Shown: positions 16,750-24,519 of the stretch, one piece after another
Position numbering within the stretch: the first letter of the stretch is position 1
Layout of the letters: each line of letters starts with the position of its first letter
Source of the DNA: Acidobacteriota bacterium
GTDB taxonomy: Bacteria > Acidobacteriota > Terriglobia > Acidiferrales > UBA7541
Direction of reading: 5' to 3'
DNA length: 46,443 nt
Assembly: GCA_003223255.1 (NCBI GenBank)
Contig: QHYJ01000011.1
Span: 28,451 to 74,893, forward strand
The notes under the pieces: generated by a model
The model's input: the letters and a program-made list of their open reading frames with translations, nothing else
The model's database searches: none
Told to the model about the DNA's origin: nothing
Made by a program: the position numbers and the translations under genes

Positions 16750-16791
16750 CCCTTTAGGGAACCCATTCTATACCCCTAAACGACTCAGGGG
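16750..16791 (-). promoter_or_regulatory. padR promoter with two small palindromes (candidate operators)
   Basis: Upstream of padR the sequence contains CCCCTAAACGACTCAGGGG (16773-16791, arms CCCCT/AGGGG) and CCCTTTAGGG (16750-16759). Between them lies TATAGA on the minus strand (16772-16767), a possible -10 box. Placement around a -10 box fits autorepression by PadR; this is inference. Confidence 0.4.
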
Positions 16792-16876
16792 TCCCCTTTG
16801 TTTCATCCAGAACAAAAATTTTTCCTAGTGCCCGTGTCCCATGGCCGCCTACCACTGCTGTTACACTAATTGCCCC

Positions 16877-17692
16877 ATGGCTCGCCAGCGCCTCGGCCAG
16901 CATTTTCTCGCCGACCTCGACTGGCGCGAGCAGATCGCCCGCGCCATCCGCGTCTCCCCACATTCGACCGTTCCGCTTTTGCCGGACGACCAGCATTGCT
17001 GGGTCGAGATTGGCGCAGGCCACGGCGAAATGACCCGCCATCTGCTTGCGGCCGGCGGTCCCGTCACCGCCATTGAGTTGGACCCGTTGCTCGCTGGCGG
17101 ACTTCGCCGCCTTGGGAAAGAGTTTTCCCAACTCACGGTTGTTTCCGCCGACGTTCTCAAGACCGACCTTGCCATGCTGGCTTCCGGCCGGCACATGCGC
17201 ATTTACGGCAACCTTCCCTACCACATCAGCTCACCGATCTTGCATCATCTCTTCGCCTTCCCGTCCCTGATCGACGAAATGCACTTCGTCATCCAGAGGG
17301 AAGTCGCTCAACGCCTCGCAGCGCAGCCCGGCAGGCGCGATTACGGCTATCTCTCCGTCGTCACGCAGTTCTACACGCGCCCAGAACTGGTTTTCGAGAT
17401 TCCTCGCGATGCCTTCCAGCCGCCGCCCGAAGTCACATCCGCGCTAGTCACGCTGCGGCTTCCCGGTGAACGCGCGAAGCTCGTCTTGAAGGACGAAGCG
17501 CGTTTCCTGAATTTTGTGAAATTGTCTTTCTCGCAGAAGCGCAAAACCCTGGTGAACAACCTGAGGTCTCTCGCCAATCCGGAAAAAATTCGCGCCGCGC
17601 TGGCCTCGCTAAGCCTTCGACCCGACGCCCGCGCCGAGCAGCTTACCGTCGTGCAACTCGCCGCTCTTCATATTTTCCTGGAAGGTTCTTGA
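16877..17692 (+). CDS. rsmA: 16S rRNA dimethyladenosine transferase
   Basis: Dimethylates two adjacent adenosines in the 3' terminal helix of 16S rRNA late in 30S assembly. I start at 16877 (MARQRLGQHFLADLDWREQI), matching the family N-terminus with its RLGQHFL; the frame opens 12 codons earlier. The protein has 271 residues. SAM-binding motif I is VEIGAGHGEMTRHLL, motif II is VTAIELDPLL, and the catalytic motif IV is YGNLPYHISSPIL. The FQREVAQR-type block reads VIQREVAQRLAAQPGRRDYG, and the C-terminal domain includes KLSFSQKRKTLVNNLRSL. It ends 5 bp before the convergent GDPD gene. Confidence 0.96.
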   Translation: MARQRLGQHFLADLDWREQIARAIRVSPHSTVPLLPDDQHCWVEIGAGHGEMTRHLLAAGGPVTAIELDPLLAGGLRRLGKEFSQLTVVSADVLKTDLAMLASGRHMRIYGNLPYHISSPILHHLFAFPSLIDEMHFVIQREVAQRLAAQPGRRDYGYLSVVTQFYTRPELVFEIPRDAFQPPPEVTSALVTLRLPGERAKLVLKDEARFLNFVKLSFSQKRKTLVNNLRSLANPEKIRAALASLSLRPDARAEQLTVVQLAALHIFLEGS

Positions 17693-17697
17693 GGAGG

Positions 17698-18429
17698 TCA
17701 CAAAACTGCTTCGGATTCTTTCTTCAGCGCCGCCACCAAGCGGTCCGGATAGTCGCTCATGATTCCGTGAACGCCCGCCTCGATCAGCAGACGCATGTGC
17801 GCCGCTTGATTGATGGTCCAGCAGACAACCTGCAAATCTTTTTTGCGCGCCTGCTCCAGCAGCGCCGGCGTGACCAGATCTCCCCGCACCACCAGTTGCC
17901 GCGCGCCAATTTCCACGGCCTTCTCCACCGGTTTTTCCAGTTGCCCGTCGTAAAGCAATCCGGTCATCACCGTGGGCTCGATGTTGCGCACATTCAGCAC
18001 CATCGTGGGCTCAAAGGAAATCACTACCGCGCGCGGGATTTCTCCCGATTCGCGCAGCGCGGCGATCATGGCGTGCTCTCCGCCCCAGGAGCCGCTGGGT
18101 TTCATTTCTAGATAAGAAACGACGTCATTTTTCTTGGAGAACTGCAAGATCTCTTCCAGCGTGGGGATGCGCTCGCCGGCAAATTCGCTCCCGAACCAGC
18201 TTCCGGCGTCGAGCTCGCGCAATTCCGTGAGCGTCAGGTCGTGCACCGCTCCACGCCCGTTCGTGGTGCGATTCACCGTCTCGTCGTGGATGGCTACAAA
18301 ATGCGCGTCACGCGAAAGCTGCAAATCCGTCTCGATGAACGTCGCCCCCAGCGCCACCGCTTTGCGAAAGGCCACCAGCGTGTTCTCTGGCGCGTGCCCC
18401 GAGGCCCCGCGATGTCCAATCACCAGCAT
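17698..18429 (-). CDS. Glycerophosphodiester phosphodiesterase
   Basis: Hydrolyses glycerophosphodiesters to glycerol-3-phosphate and an alcohol. I start at 18429 (MLVIGHRGASGHAPENTLVA), which has a GGAG ribosome site upstream and places the catalytic HRG at the N-terminus. The frame remains open far upstream, but that part overlaps the divergent BON gene and is not GDPD-like. The protein has 243 residues, the usual length of the cytoplasmic form, with no signal peptide. Other active-site blocks: FIETDLQLSRDAHFVAIHDE, SYLEMKP, and VVCWTINQAAHMRLLIEAGV followed by GIMSDYP. Confidence 0.94.
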   Translation of the reverse strand: MLVIGHRGASGHAPENTLVAFRKAVALGATFIETDLQLSRDAHFVAIHDETVNRTTNGRGAVHDLTLTELRELDAGSWFGSEFAGERIPTLEEILQFSKKNDVVSYLEMKPSGSWGGEHAMIAALRESGEIPRAVVISFEPTMVLNVRNIEPTVMTGLLYDGQLEKPVEKAVEIGARQLVVRGDLVTPALLEQARKKDLQVVCWTINQAAHMRLLIEAGVHGIMSDYPDRLVAALKKESEAVL

Positions 18430-18635
18430 CCCGATTTGCTCTCCGCTTCCCGAACTCCACGGCTGGGCCCGCACCGTGCATAAGGGTGCCATTCGCTCGC
18501 TGGATTCATCTTTCCAGCAGCCTTGCCAAGTAGTATGGTAGCACTCGCCTGCAGATTCCTCCGTGCAGTCCTTAGCCCTGCACCTTGAATCTAACCGGTA
18601 GAGGCCCACAGAAAAACTAGCGAGGAGGGAAACCA

Positions 18636-19208
18636 TTGACAAAAGATCTCCGTGCCCTGTTCGTATTGTTGCTATTTTTTGCGCCCCTTGCTGACCCTGG
18701 CACGGAAACCGCGGCCGCGCAACAAAGCAAGCACCAGCGTAGCGAAGAGAAATACCGGGAACGGCTCGCCAAGGAAGTGCGCCACCAACTGTTGATGCTG
18801 CCGTGGTACTCCGTGTTCGACAATCTGGAATTTCGCGTGGATGGAGACAAAGTAACGCTGATGGGTGCAGTGACCCGTCTGACGCTGAAATCCGATGCAG
18901 AAACCGCAGTGAAAGGCATCGAGGGCGTAGCCTCAGTGGTGAACAACATTGAAGTTCTTCCCGTTTCACCAATGGACGACCAACTGCGCCACGCGGTGTA
19001 TCACACGATCTACGGCGAGCCAGGCTTGCAAAAGTACGGTTTTCAGGCAATTCCGTCGATTCACATTATCGTGAAAAACGGCAACGTCACGCTGGAAGGG
19101 GTCGTGGACAACGAAGCGGACAAAAATCTAGCGAATTTGCGCGTGAGCCAAGTCCCCAACGTGTTTTCGGTGAAAAACAACTTGGTCGTGGCGGGCAATT
19201 CCAAATAG
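18636..19208 (+). CDS. Exported protein with two BON domains
   Basis: The protein has 190 residues and begins with a TTG codon, supported by a strong GAGGAGGG ribosome site 7-14 bp upstream. A signal peptide is present (LFVLLLFFAPLADPG), with likely cleavage after an ALA/AAA-like site near residue 28. Two BON repeats follow. The first (about 60-108) has FDNLEFRVDGDKVTLMGAVT and IEGVASVVNNIEVLP. The second (about 115-185) has IPSIHIIVKNGNVTLEGVVD and NVFSVKNNLVV. BON domains are thought to bind phospholipid and are common in envelope-stress proteins. It is divergent from the GDPD gene, so a phospholipid-related role is possible but unproven. Confidence 0.88.
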   Translation: MTKDLRALFVLLLFFAPLADPGTETAAAQQSKHQRSEEKYRERLAKEVRHQLLMLPWYSVFDNLEFRVDGDKVTLMGAVTRLTLKSDAETAVKGIEGVASVVNNIEVLPVSPMDDQLRHAVYHTIYGEPGLQKYGFQAIPSIHIIVKNGNVTLEGVVDNEADKNLANLRVSQVPNVFSVKNNLVVAGNSK

Positions 19209-19269
19209 CGGGTTCTCGCGAAATAGCGGCAGCCTTGTTTCGCTCCAACGCAAGTGAGAGGTCTGGCTA

Positions 19270-20058
19270 TCAAGCGGCGCCTGCGGCTCCCCTTCGATGT
19301 AGTTGGCGCGTAATGCGCCGCGCAGTTTCTTTCAAAGCCTCGGCAATGCGTGGCATGCTAGCCTGATCGACCTGTGTCAGCGTGCCGCTGGCGCCCAGCG
19401 CGGCCACGACGTTTCCGGTGACATCGCAAACGGGTGCGCCAAGGCAACGCGCCCCGAGACTGTTTTCCTCGTCATCGACGGCATAGCCTTCCTGCTTGAC
19501 GTGTTCCAATTCGGCCAGCAGCCTCGCCATCGTCGTGATGGTCTTCGGCGTTCGCTTCTTCAAACCTTGCTGTTTCACCAGCGTTTCCACGTCGTGTCTT
19601 GGTAACCAGGCGAGCAGGCATTTGCCGACGCTCGTGGAATGCAGAAACATGCGGCGGCCCACCCAGGTGTTCACTCTAAAAAATCCTGGCGCTTCCACCT
19701 TTTCGATATAAACGGCCTCGCCCTGATCCAACACCGCGAGATGCACGGTCATGTGGATTTTTTCCACCAGCGCGCGCATGAACGGGAGTGCCACGTCGGC
19801 GATATCGAGATTGGCCTGGGCGTCGCCGCCGAGACTGAGAATTTGCAAGCCGAGCCGGTAACGGCCGCTTTCCGCTTCGCGGCGCAAGTAGCCGCGCCGC
19901 TCGAGAGTTCGAAGAATGTAGCTGGCGGAGCTTTTGGGAATGCCCAGCTTGCGGCTGATTTCCGAGTTGGTGAGTCCGTCGCGGCGGTGGGCCGCAGCTT
20001 CGAGGATGTTGAGCGCGCGTTCGACAGCAGTGACGGGGCTGGCGTCCGAGACCGGCAT
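19270..20058 (-). CDS. IclR-family transcriptional regulator
   Basis: The protein has 262 residues. The N-terminal winged helix is at about 8-70 (AVERALNILEAA, GLTNSEISRKLGIPKSSASY, LERRGYLRREAESGRYRLG). The C-terminal effector domain runs from about 85 to 255 (MRALVEKIHMTVHLAVLDQG, HSTSVGKCLLAWLP, GYAVDDEENSLGARCLGAPV). It lies divergent from aceB-aceA, the glyoxylate-shunt genes classically controlled by IclR in enterobacteria, and palindromes occur in the shared upstream region. Control of aceBA is therefore the likely role, by context and not by direct evidence. Confidence 0.92.
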   Translation of the reverse strand: MPVSDASPVTAVERALNILEAAAHRRDGLTNSEISRKLGIPKSSASYILRTLERRGYLRREAESGRYRLGLQILSLGGDAQANLDIADVALPFMRALVEKIHMTVHLAVLDQGEAVYIEKVEAPGFFRVNTWVGRRMFLHSTSVGKCLLAWLPRHDVETLVKQQGLKKRTPKTITTMARLLAELEHVKQEGYAVDDEENSLGARCLGAPVCDVTGNVVAALGASGTLTQVDQASMPRIAEALKETARRITRQLHRRGAAGAA

Positions 20059-20102
20059 GGAAACTCCTGACAGAGAATTAAGGAGTTCGTAGTATAGAAT
20101 AT

Positions 20103-20122
20103 TTGTTCAGAATATTGAACAA
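20103..20122. promoter_or_regulatory. Candidate IclR operator 1
   Basis: Perfect 7-bp inverted repeat TTGTTCA-N6-TGAACAA, 45 bp upstream of the iclR start. The same half-site (TGAACA) recurs at 20169-20195. The position suits autoregulation of iclR. Confidence 0.55.
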
Positions 20123-20168
20123 GATCTTGCAAGCAGCGGGGTTAGCACGGTAAAAGGAGCATGGAGGT

Positions 20169-20195
20169 TGAACAGATGTTCAGCCTGTTGAACAG
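20169..20195. promoter_or_regulatory. Candidate IclR operator 2 (two adjoining palindromes)
   Basis: TGAACAGATGTTCA (20169-20182, 6-bp arms) is followed by CTGTTGAACAG (20185-20195, 5-bp arms). Both use the half-site of operator 1. From here to the aceB start (20418) I see no other strong signal. The aceB promoter was not identified, so the aceB leader would be long unless a promoter lies downstream. Confidence 0.5.
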
Positions 20196-20417
20196 GAACG
20201 CGGAGCGAGGAAAATTCCGGGCGAGGAGGTGCAAAATTCTCAACTCTTGGTCCCAATTTTTCCGCAGTGTTTGGCGGGGTCTTTCGCGGTCGCGCTATCT
20301 TATTGCAAGCAAGAGGCTTAGAGGCGTGCATTCCGGCCGCGTTGGGCATCTAATTGTCTGCTTGTCCGCCAACCGGCCCTGATTCGAATTGGCAGCAGAA
20401 AGGACTGACCAAGCGCC

Positions 20418-22028
20418 ATGGCAACCGCTACTACCAGGCCGAATCCAGCGCTTAGGCCGATGCCCTTTTCGCACCGCATCGTGCCGGTAAACACCGCTCC
20501 GCCGGATTTTAATCCGCAGCGCGATCTTCCGGAAGGGTTCCTGGATTTCCTGGCCCCGCTGCATGCTGCGCTGACGCTGCGGCAGAGGGCGCTGGTGGCG
20601 CGGCGCGAGTACGCCCTGGCAGAAGCCCACGCGGGCAAGGTGCCTTCGTATTTACCGCCTTCGGTGGCGACGATGAGCCTCTGGCGAATTGAGGTTCCGG
20701 AGTGGTGCGCCGACCAGCGGAATCAGATGACGGGTCCGGCAGATGACGCGGAACTCGTGGTCAAAATGCTGAATTCCGGCGCCCCAGGGGTGATGCTGGA
20801 CCTGGAAGACTCCACGGCCAATACCTGGGAACACAACGCGCTGGGTATTCAGAACATTCTGGAAGCGCTGGCAGGGCGGCTGACGTACTTCGACCGCAAG
20901 GGCAACAAAAAGGTTGGCATCCGTTCAAGCACGACGGTGATTTTCACGCGGCCACGCGGCTTGCACCTGCATCAGGCCGGCATTTTGCCGGGCGAACTTC
21001 TGCCCGCTTCGCTGTTTGACGTGGCGATGGTCGCGTACCAAGTGGATTTCAACGCGTTGAAGCACCCACTGTGCATTTACATTCCCAAATCGGATTCGGC
21101 GGACGAGGCGCTGTGGTGGCGCGATCTGTTCCAGATGATTGCACGCCTGAAAGGCCTGCCGACGAGCGCCATCAGGTGCATGGCGCTCGTGGAATCCCAT
21201 CCACTGGCATTTCAGATGGAAGAATTCGCCTGGAATCTGCGGGACCACATGGTGGGTCTGAACCTGGGCCGCTGGGACTACATGGCCAGCCTGATTCATT
21301 GCAATCTGGAAAATCCGGAGTGGGTGCTGCCGGATCGCAACACCATTCCGCACAATGTGGCCTTTTTCCAGAATCTGCGCAACTTGATTCCAGAAATTTG
21401 TCACAAACACGGCATGTTGGCGATTGGCGGAATGACCGCCCTCTATCCGAGCCGCGAAGACGCGGAGCTGAATGCGCGGGCGTTGAAAGTGCTCGCCGAA
21501 GACAAGAAAAATGAAGCCAATTCGTTGATGGATGGCGCGTGGACGAGGCATCCCGATCAAAACGAGATCGCGGTAAGCCAGTTCCCTGTTCCCAACCAGT
21601 TGCAGGCGCGGCCGGCGAATGCCAACGCGCATCCCGACCTGCGGCCGCTGCCGACCGGCGTGGGCAAGCGCACGCTGGCAGGCACTCGCGCGGCGATTCG
21701 CACGGTAATTCGCTATCGCAACGGCGTGCTGAACGGAAAAGGTGCGAGTCTGCTCGATGGCTACATGGAAGACCTGGCCACGGACCGCATCTACCGCTTG
21801 ATGATTGCCCAGCGTATGCGCCATTCGCGTCAAGTTGAGATCCTCGATGACAGCGGCGTAGCTGTGCCGCATACGCCGGAATTGATCCGCAATTTGTTTG
21901 ACGAGGAGCTCGACCAGCTCCTGCGCCAAACTGCGAAGAACGACGATCCGAATGCGGCGGCAACGCTGCGCGAGGCGCGCGGTATCAGCGAGGAAATGAT
22001 CCGGCGAGAAGAGTTCAATCCGGTATGA
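20418..22028 (+). CDS. aceB: Malate synthase (A-type)
   Basis: Condenses glyoxylate and acetyl-CoA to malate, the second step of the glyoxylate bypass. The protein has 536 residues, the usual size for the A-type enzyme. Landmarks are LNSGAPGVMLDLEDSTANTW at about 117-136, VIFTRPRGLHLHQAGI near 174-189, MALVESHPLAFQMEEFAWNL then RDHMVGLNLGRWDYM near 255-290, and DQNEIAVSQFPVPNQL. The acidic motif GYMEDLATDRIYR (Asp near 452) corresponds to the A-type catalytic aspartate region. The protein is divergent from enterobacterial AceB but keeps the whole core. It is followed after 171 bp by aceA. Confidence 0.93.
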   Translation: MATATTRPNPALRPMPFSHRIVPVNTAPPDFNPQRDLPEGFLDFLAPLHAALTLRQRALVARREYALAEAHAGKVPSYLPPSVATMSLWRIEVPEWCADQRNQMTGPADDAELVVKMLNSGAPGVMLDLEDSTANTWEHNALGIQNILEALAGRLTYFDRKGNKKVGIRSSTTVIFTRPRGLHLHQAGILPGELLPASLFDVAMVAYQVDFNALKHPLCIYIPKSDSADEALWWRDLFQMIARLKGLPTSAIRCMALVESHPLAFQMEEFAWNLRDHMVGLNLGRWDYMASLIHCNLENPEWVLPDRNTIPHNVAFFQNLRNLIPEICHKHGMLAIGGMTALYPSREDAELNARALKVLAEDKKNEANSLMDGAWTRHPDQNEIAVSQFPVPNQLQARPANANAHPDLRPLPTGVGKRTLAGTRAAIRTVIRYRNGVLNGKGASLLDGYMEDLATDRIYRLMIAQRMRHSRQVEILDDSGVAVPHTPELIRNLFDEELDQLLRQTAKNDDPNAAATLREARGISEEMIRREEFNPV

Positions 22029-22092
22029 CGCAGAACTTTAGTTTGTGATTTTCGGTTTGGGTTCGTAGTTCGAGTTTGCCGTTTTAGTGCTA
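22029..22092. repeat. GT-rich degenerate repeat between aceB and aceA
   Basis: The aceB-aceA spacer begins with a run of TTAGTTTG, TTTTCGGTTTGGGTTCG and TAGTTCGAGTTTG strings that resemble the other degenerate repeats in the window. No hairpin or promoter was clear. Confidence 0.3.
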
Positions 22093-22199
22093 GTCCCCAA
22101 GAAAATGGGTCCTCGGGTACACAGGGGCGGGAACACCTCGGTCCCGTCGGCAGTAGCAAAGGAAACAGCAATTCGGAAGCAAAAAGAAAGGAGAAAAGA

Positions 22200-23576
22200 A
22201 TGTCAGCAAATAGAGCCAATGGGGCCAACAGTAAAGGCAATGGGATGAATGGAAACGGGAGAATGGATCTGCCGATCGAATCGTGGAGCAAGGAACCTCG
22301 CTGGGCAGGCATCATGCGGCCGTATTCGTACTCCGATGTGCTGCGGCTGCGCGGCTCGATTCAGATCGAGTACACGCTGGCACGGCTGGGTGCGGAGCGG
22401 CTCTGGAACTTGATGCAGACCGAGCCGTACGTCCCGGCGCTGGGCGCCATCACTGGGAATCAGGCAATTCAGATGGTGCAAGCCGGGTTGAAGGCGATTT
22501 ACGGCAGCGGCTGGCAGGTTGCGGCGGACAACAACACCGCGGGCGACGTGTATCCCGACCAGTCGCTCTATCCTTGCGACTCCGCGCCGAACCTGGTGAA
22601 GCGCATCAATCGCGCGCTGCTGCGCGCGGACCAGATCGAATCCGCGGAAGGCAAACACTCGGGCACATATTGGTTCGCACCGATTGTGGCCGATGCCGAA
22701 GCTGGCTTTGGCGGCTCGCTGAACGCCTACGAGATCATGAAAGCGATGATCGAAGCGGGCGCCGCAGCGGTGCACTTCGAAGACCAGCTTTCTTCAGCAA
22801 AAAAGTGCGGGCACCTGGGCGGCAAGGTCGTGGTGCCCACGCGGGAATTCCTGGAGAAGCTGATTGCCGCGCGCTTGGCGGCAGACGTCTGCGGCGTGCC
22901 GACGATTCTCATCGCGCGTACCGACGCGAATTCCGCGGGATTACTGCTTTCCGACGCCGATCCGCGCGACCGCGAATTCATTTACAGCGAGCGCACGCCG
23001 GAAGGTTTCTATCAATTTCGCGGCGGAATCGATGCGGCCATCGCTCGTGGCCTAGCTTATGCACCGTATGCCGACATGCTCTGGTGTGAAACCTCGACGC
23101 CGGATTTGGCCGAAGCAAGGAAATTCGCGGACACGATTCACGCGAAGTTCCCCGGCAAGTTGCTGGCATACAATTGTTCGCCGTCGTTCAACTGGAAGAA
23201 GAAGCTCGACGATGTGACCATCGCGAATTTCCAACAAGAGCTGGGCAAGATGGGCTACAAGTTCCAGTTCGTCACGCTGGCCGGGTTCCACGCACTGAAT
23301 ATGTCCATGTTCCACTTGGCGCGGGGCTATGCACAGGCGGGAATGACCGCGTATTCGCGACTGCAGCAGGAAGAGTTCGCCTCGCAGGAACTTGGGTACG
23401 GTGCGGTAACCCACCAGAAATTCGTCGGCACCGGCTATTTCGACGAAATCGCACAGGTCGTGTCCGGCGGCCATTCCTCCACCACCGCGCTCGCCGGCTC
23501 AACGGAAACGGCACAGTTTCAGGCTAACGTGCCGCCAACTCCAGGGAACGAGTACAGCGCCGAAGCGCGCGCCTGA
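22200..23576 (+). CDS. aceA: Isocitrate lyase
   Basis: Cleaves isocitrate to succinate and glyoxylate, the first step of the glyoxylate bypass, needed for growth on acetate or fatty acids. The protein has 458 residues and follows a strong AAGGAG ribosome site. The active-site loop [17 protein letters not shown] has its catalytic Cys at about 203. Other conserved blocks: [71 protein letters not shown], and [16 protein letters not shown]. The leader of about 30 residues is Gly/Asn-rich. It is co-oriented with aceB, giving an aceBA unit probably controlled by the divergent IclR protein. Confidence 0.97.
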   Translation: MSANRANGANSKGNGMNGNGRMDLPIESWSKEPRWAGIMRPYSYSDVLRLRGSIQIEYTLARLGAERLWNLMQTEPYVPALGAITGNQAIQMVQAGLKAIYGSGWQVAADNNTAGDVYPDQSLYPCDSAPNLVKRINRALLRADQIESAEGKHSGTYWFAPIVADAEAGFGGSLNAYEIMKAMIEAGAAAVHFEDQLSSAKKCGHLGGKVVVPTREFLEKLIAARLAADVCGVPTILIARTDANSAGLLLSDADPRDREFIYSERTPEGFYQFRGGIDAAIARGLAYAPYADMLWCETSTPDLAEARKFADTIHAKFPGKLLAYNCSPSFNWKKKLDDVTIANFQQELGKMGYKFQFVTLAGFHALNMSMFHLARGYAQAGMTAYSRLQQEEFASQELGYGAVTHQKFVGTGYFDEIAQVVSGGHSSTTALAGSTETAQFQANVPPTPGNEYSAEARA

Positions 23577-23629
23577 AGAAACGGCTTCACCAAGAGCTCT
23601 CCTGGCAACAAACGGTCTATAGCTGGCGA

Positions 23630-23887
23630 TTGAGCAGCGAACTGAAAAGCGAACTGGAGCGGGCTGCACGCTTGCGCCGTAGGCCGCTCGCTGCTGTTCT
23701 CGAGCAGGCCGCGCGGGACTGGCTCGCGCAGAACTCTTCCGCGCTGGCAGACGATCAGGAAACCCAGCGAAAGCTGCATGCGGCCGCGGAACCCTACATC
23801 GGCTGCCTAGCCGGAACCAACCCGCGGCGCTCGGAAATGGTCCGAGAAGTTGTGCGCGAGAAACTGTGGCGCACGTATGGCCGGTAG
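23630..23887 (+). CDS. Antitoxin-like ribbon-helix-helix protein of a VapBC-type pair
   Basis: The protein has about 85 residues if read from TTG 23630. The family-like N-terminus actually begins a few codons earlier (TVYSWRLSSELKSELERAA), so the natural start codon may be lost, or an upstream CTG overlapping the aceA TGA may be used. The first half resembles a ribbon-helix-helix DNA-binding domain, and the second half (EMVREVVREKLWRTYGR) would bind the toxin. It overlaps the toxin start by 11 bp, the usual toxin-antitoxin layout. It lies 53 bp after aceA. Confidence 0.6.
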   Translation: MSSELKSELERAARLRRRPLAAVLEQAARDWLAQNSSALADDQETQRKLHAAAEPYIGCLAGTNPRRSEMVREVVREKLWRTYGR

Positions 23888-24303
23888 CCCAAGCGCCCTC
23901 GTGGATACAGGCGCGATCCTAGCGATTTTGGATCGAAATGACATTTGGCCCGTGAAAATGCGTTTCGGTAATTGCCTCTCCCTACTCTTAAACATCGGAA
24001 GCTGTGCTCACCGAACTGTTTTATCTGGCGGACAAAAGCCGCATAGAAACAGAGAAAGTGTGGAGATTTGTACATTCAGGAGCTATTGTTCTGTGTGCCG
24101 TTGAGAATGCGGAACTACCTGCGTTGCATGCTTTGATGTCGCGCTACGCCGATCGGCCAATGGGCTTCGCGGACGCGACGCTGGTCCACTTGGCGAACCG
24201 GGAGTCACTAAATGCCGTTCTGACGATTGACCAGGCAGATTTTGCAACGTATCGCCTTGCGGGAAAGAAACGGTTCCGCGTTTTGCCGGTAGAAAGACCG
24301 TAA
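23877..24303 (+). pseudogene. PIN-domain (VapC-type) toxin broken by a one-base insertion
   Basis: The first part starts at 23877 (MAGSPSALVDTGAILAILDR), with the first catalytic Asp of PIN nucleases at residue 10. At 23988-23993 the sequence TTAAAC carries one A too many. Removing it joins the frame to LTSEAVLTELFYLADKSRIE, then RPMGFADATLVHLANRESLN and TIDQADFATYRL, which complete a PIN domain with its later acidic residues. As written, translation ends in nonsense soon after. The toxin is therefore probably inactive, unless the A run is an assembly error. Confidence 0.78.
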
Positions 24304-24324
24304 GATCAGTTCCCATGGTACTTC

Positions 24325-24510
24325 TTGAAATGGAAGACCGAGGAAGAAGCGGCACGCTACCGCGCTGTGCTGAAGGAGTCAAAGACGCTTTTTCCCGCGG
24401 AACAGCACCAAGACGGAACGTGGTTTCGGGTAAGGCGAGCAGACCGGGCTATCCACAATCGTCTGTGGCCTCAAGCGCTTGAACCACGAGAGAAACGCCG
24501 AAAAACCTGA
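24325..24510 (+). CDS. Small hypothetical protein
   Basis: An open frame of about 61 codons from TTG 24325, or slightly longer upstream to just after the toxin stop. The peptide (KWKTEEEAARYRAVLKESKT, DGTWFRVRRADRA) is charged and helix-prone. No ATG or ribosome site is visible and no family was recognised. It may be a remnant of the same accessory island. Confidence 0.28.
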   Translation: MKWKTEEEAARYRAVLKESKTLFPAEQHQDGTWFRVRRADRAIHNRLWPQALEPREKRRKT

Positions 24511-24519
24511 GAAGCTGTG

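Noticed and set aside
18430-19050. Long N-terminal extension of the GDPD frame
   Set aside because: It is antisense to the well-supported BON gene and has no GDPD or signal-peptide features. A good start with a ribosome site exists at 18429.
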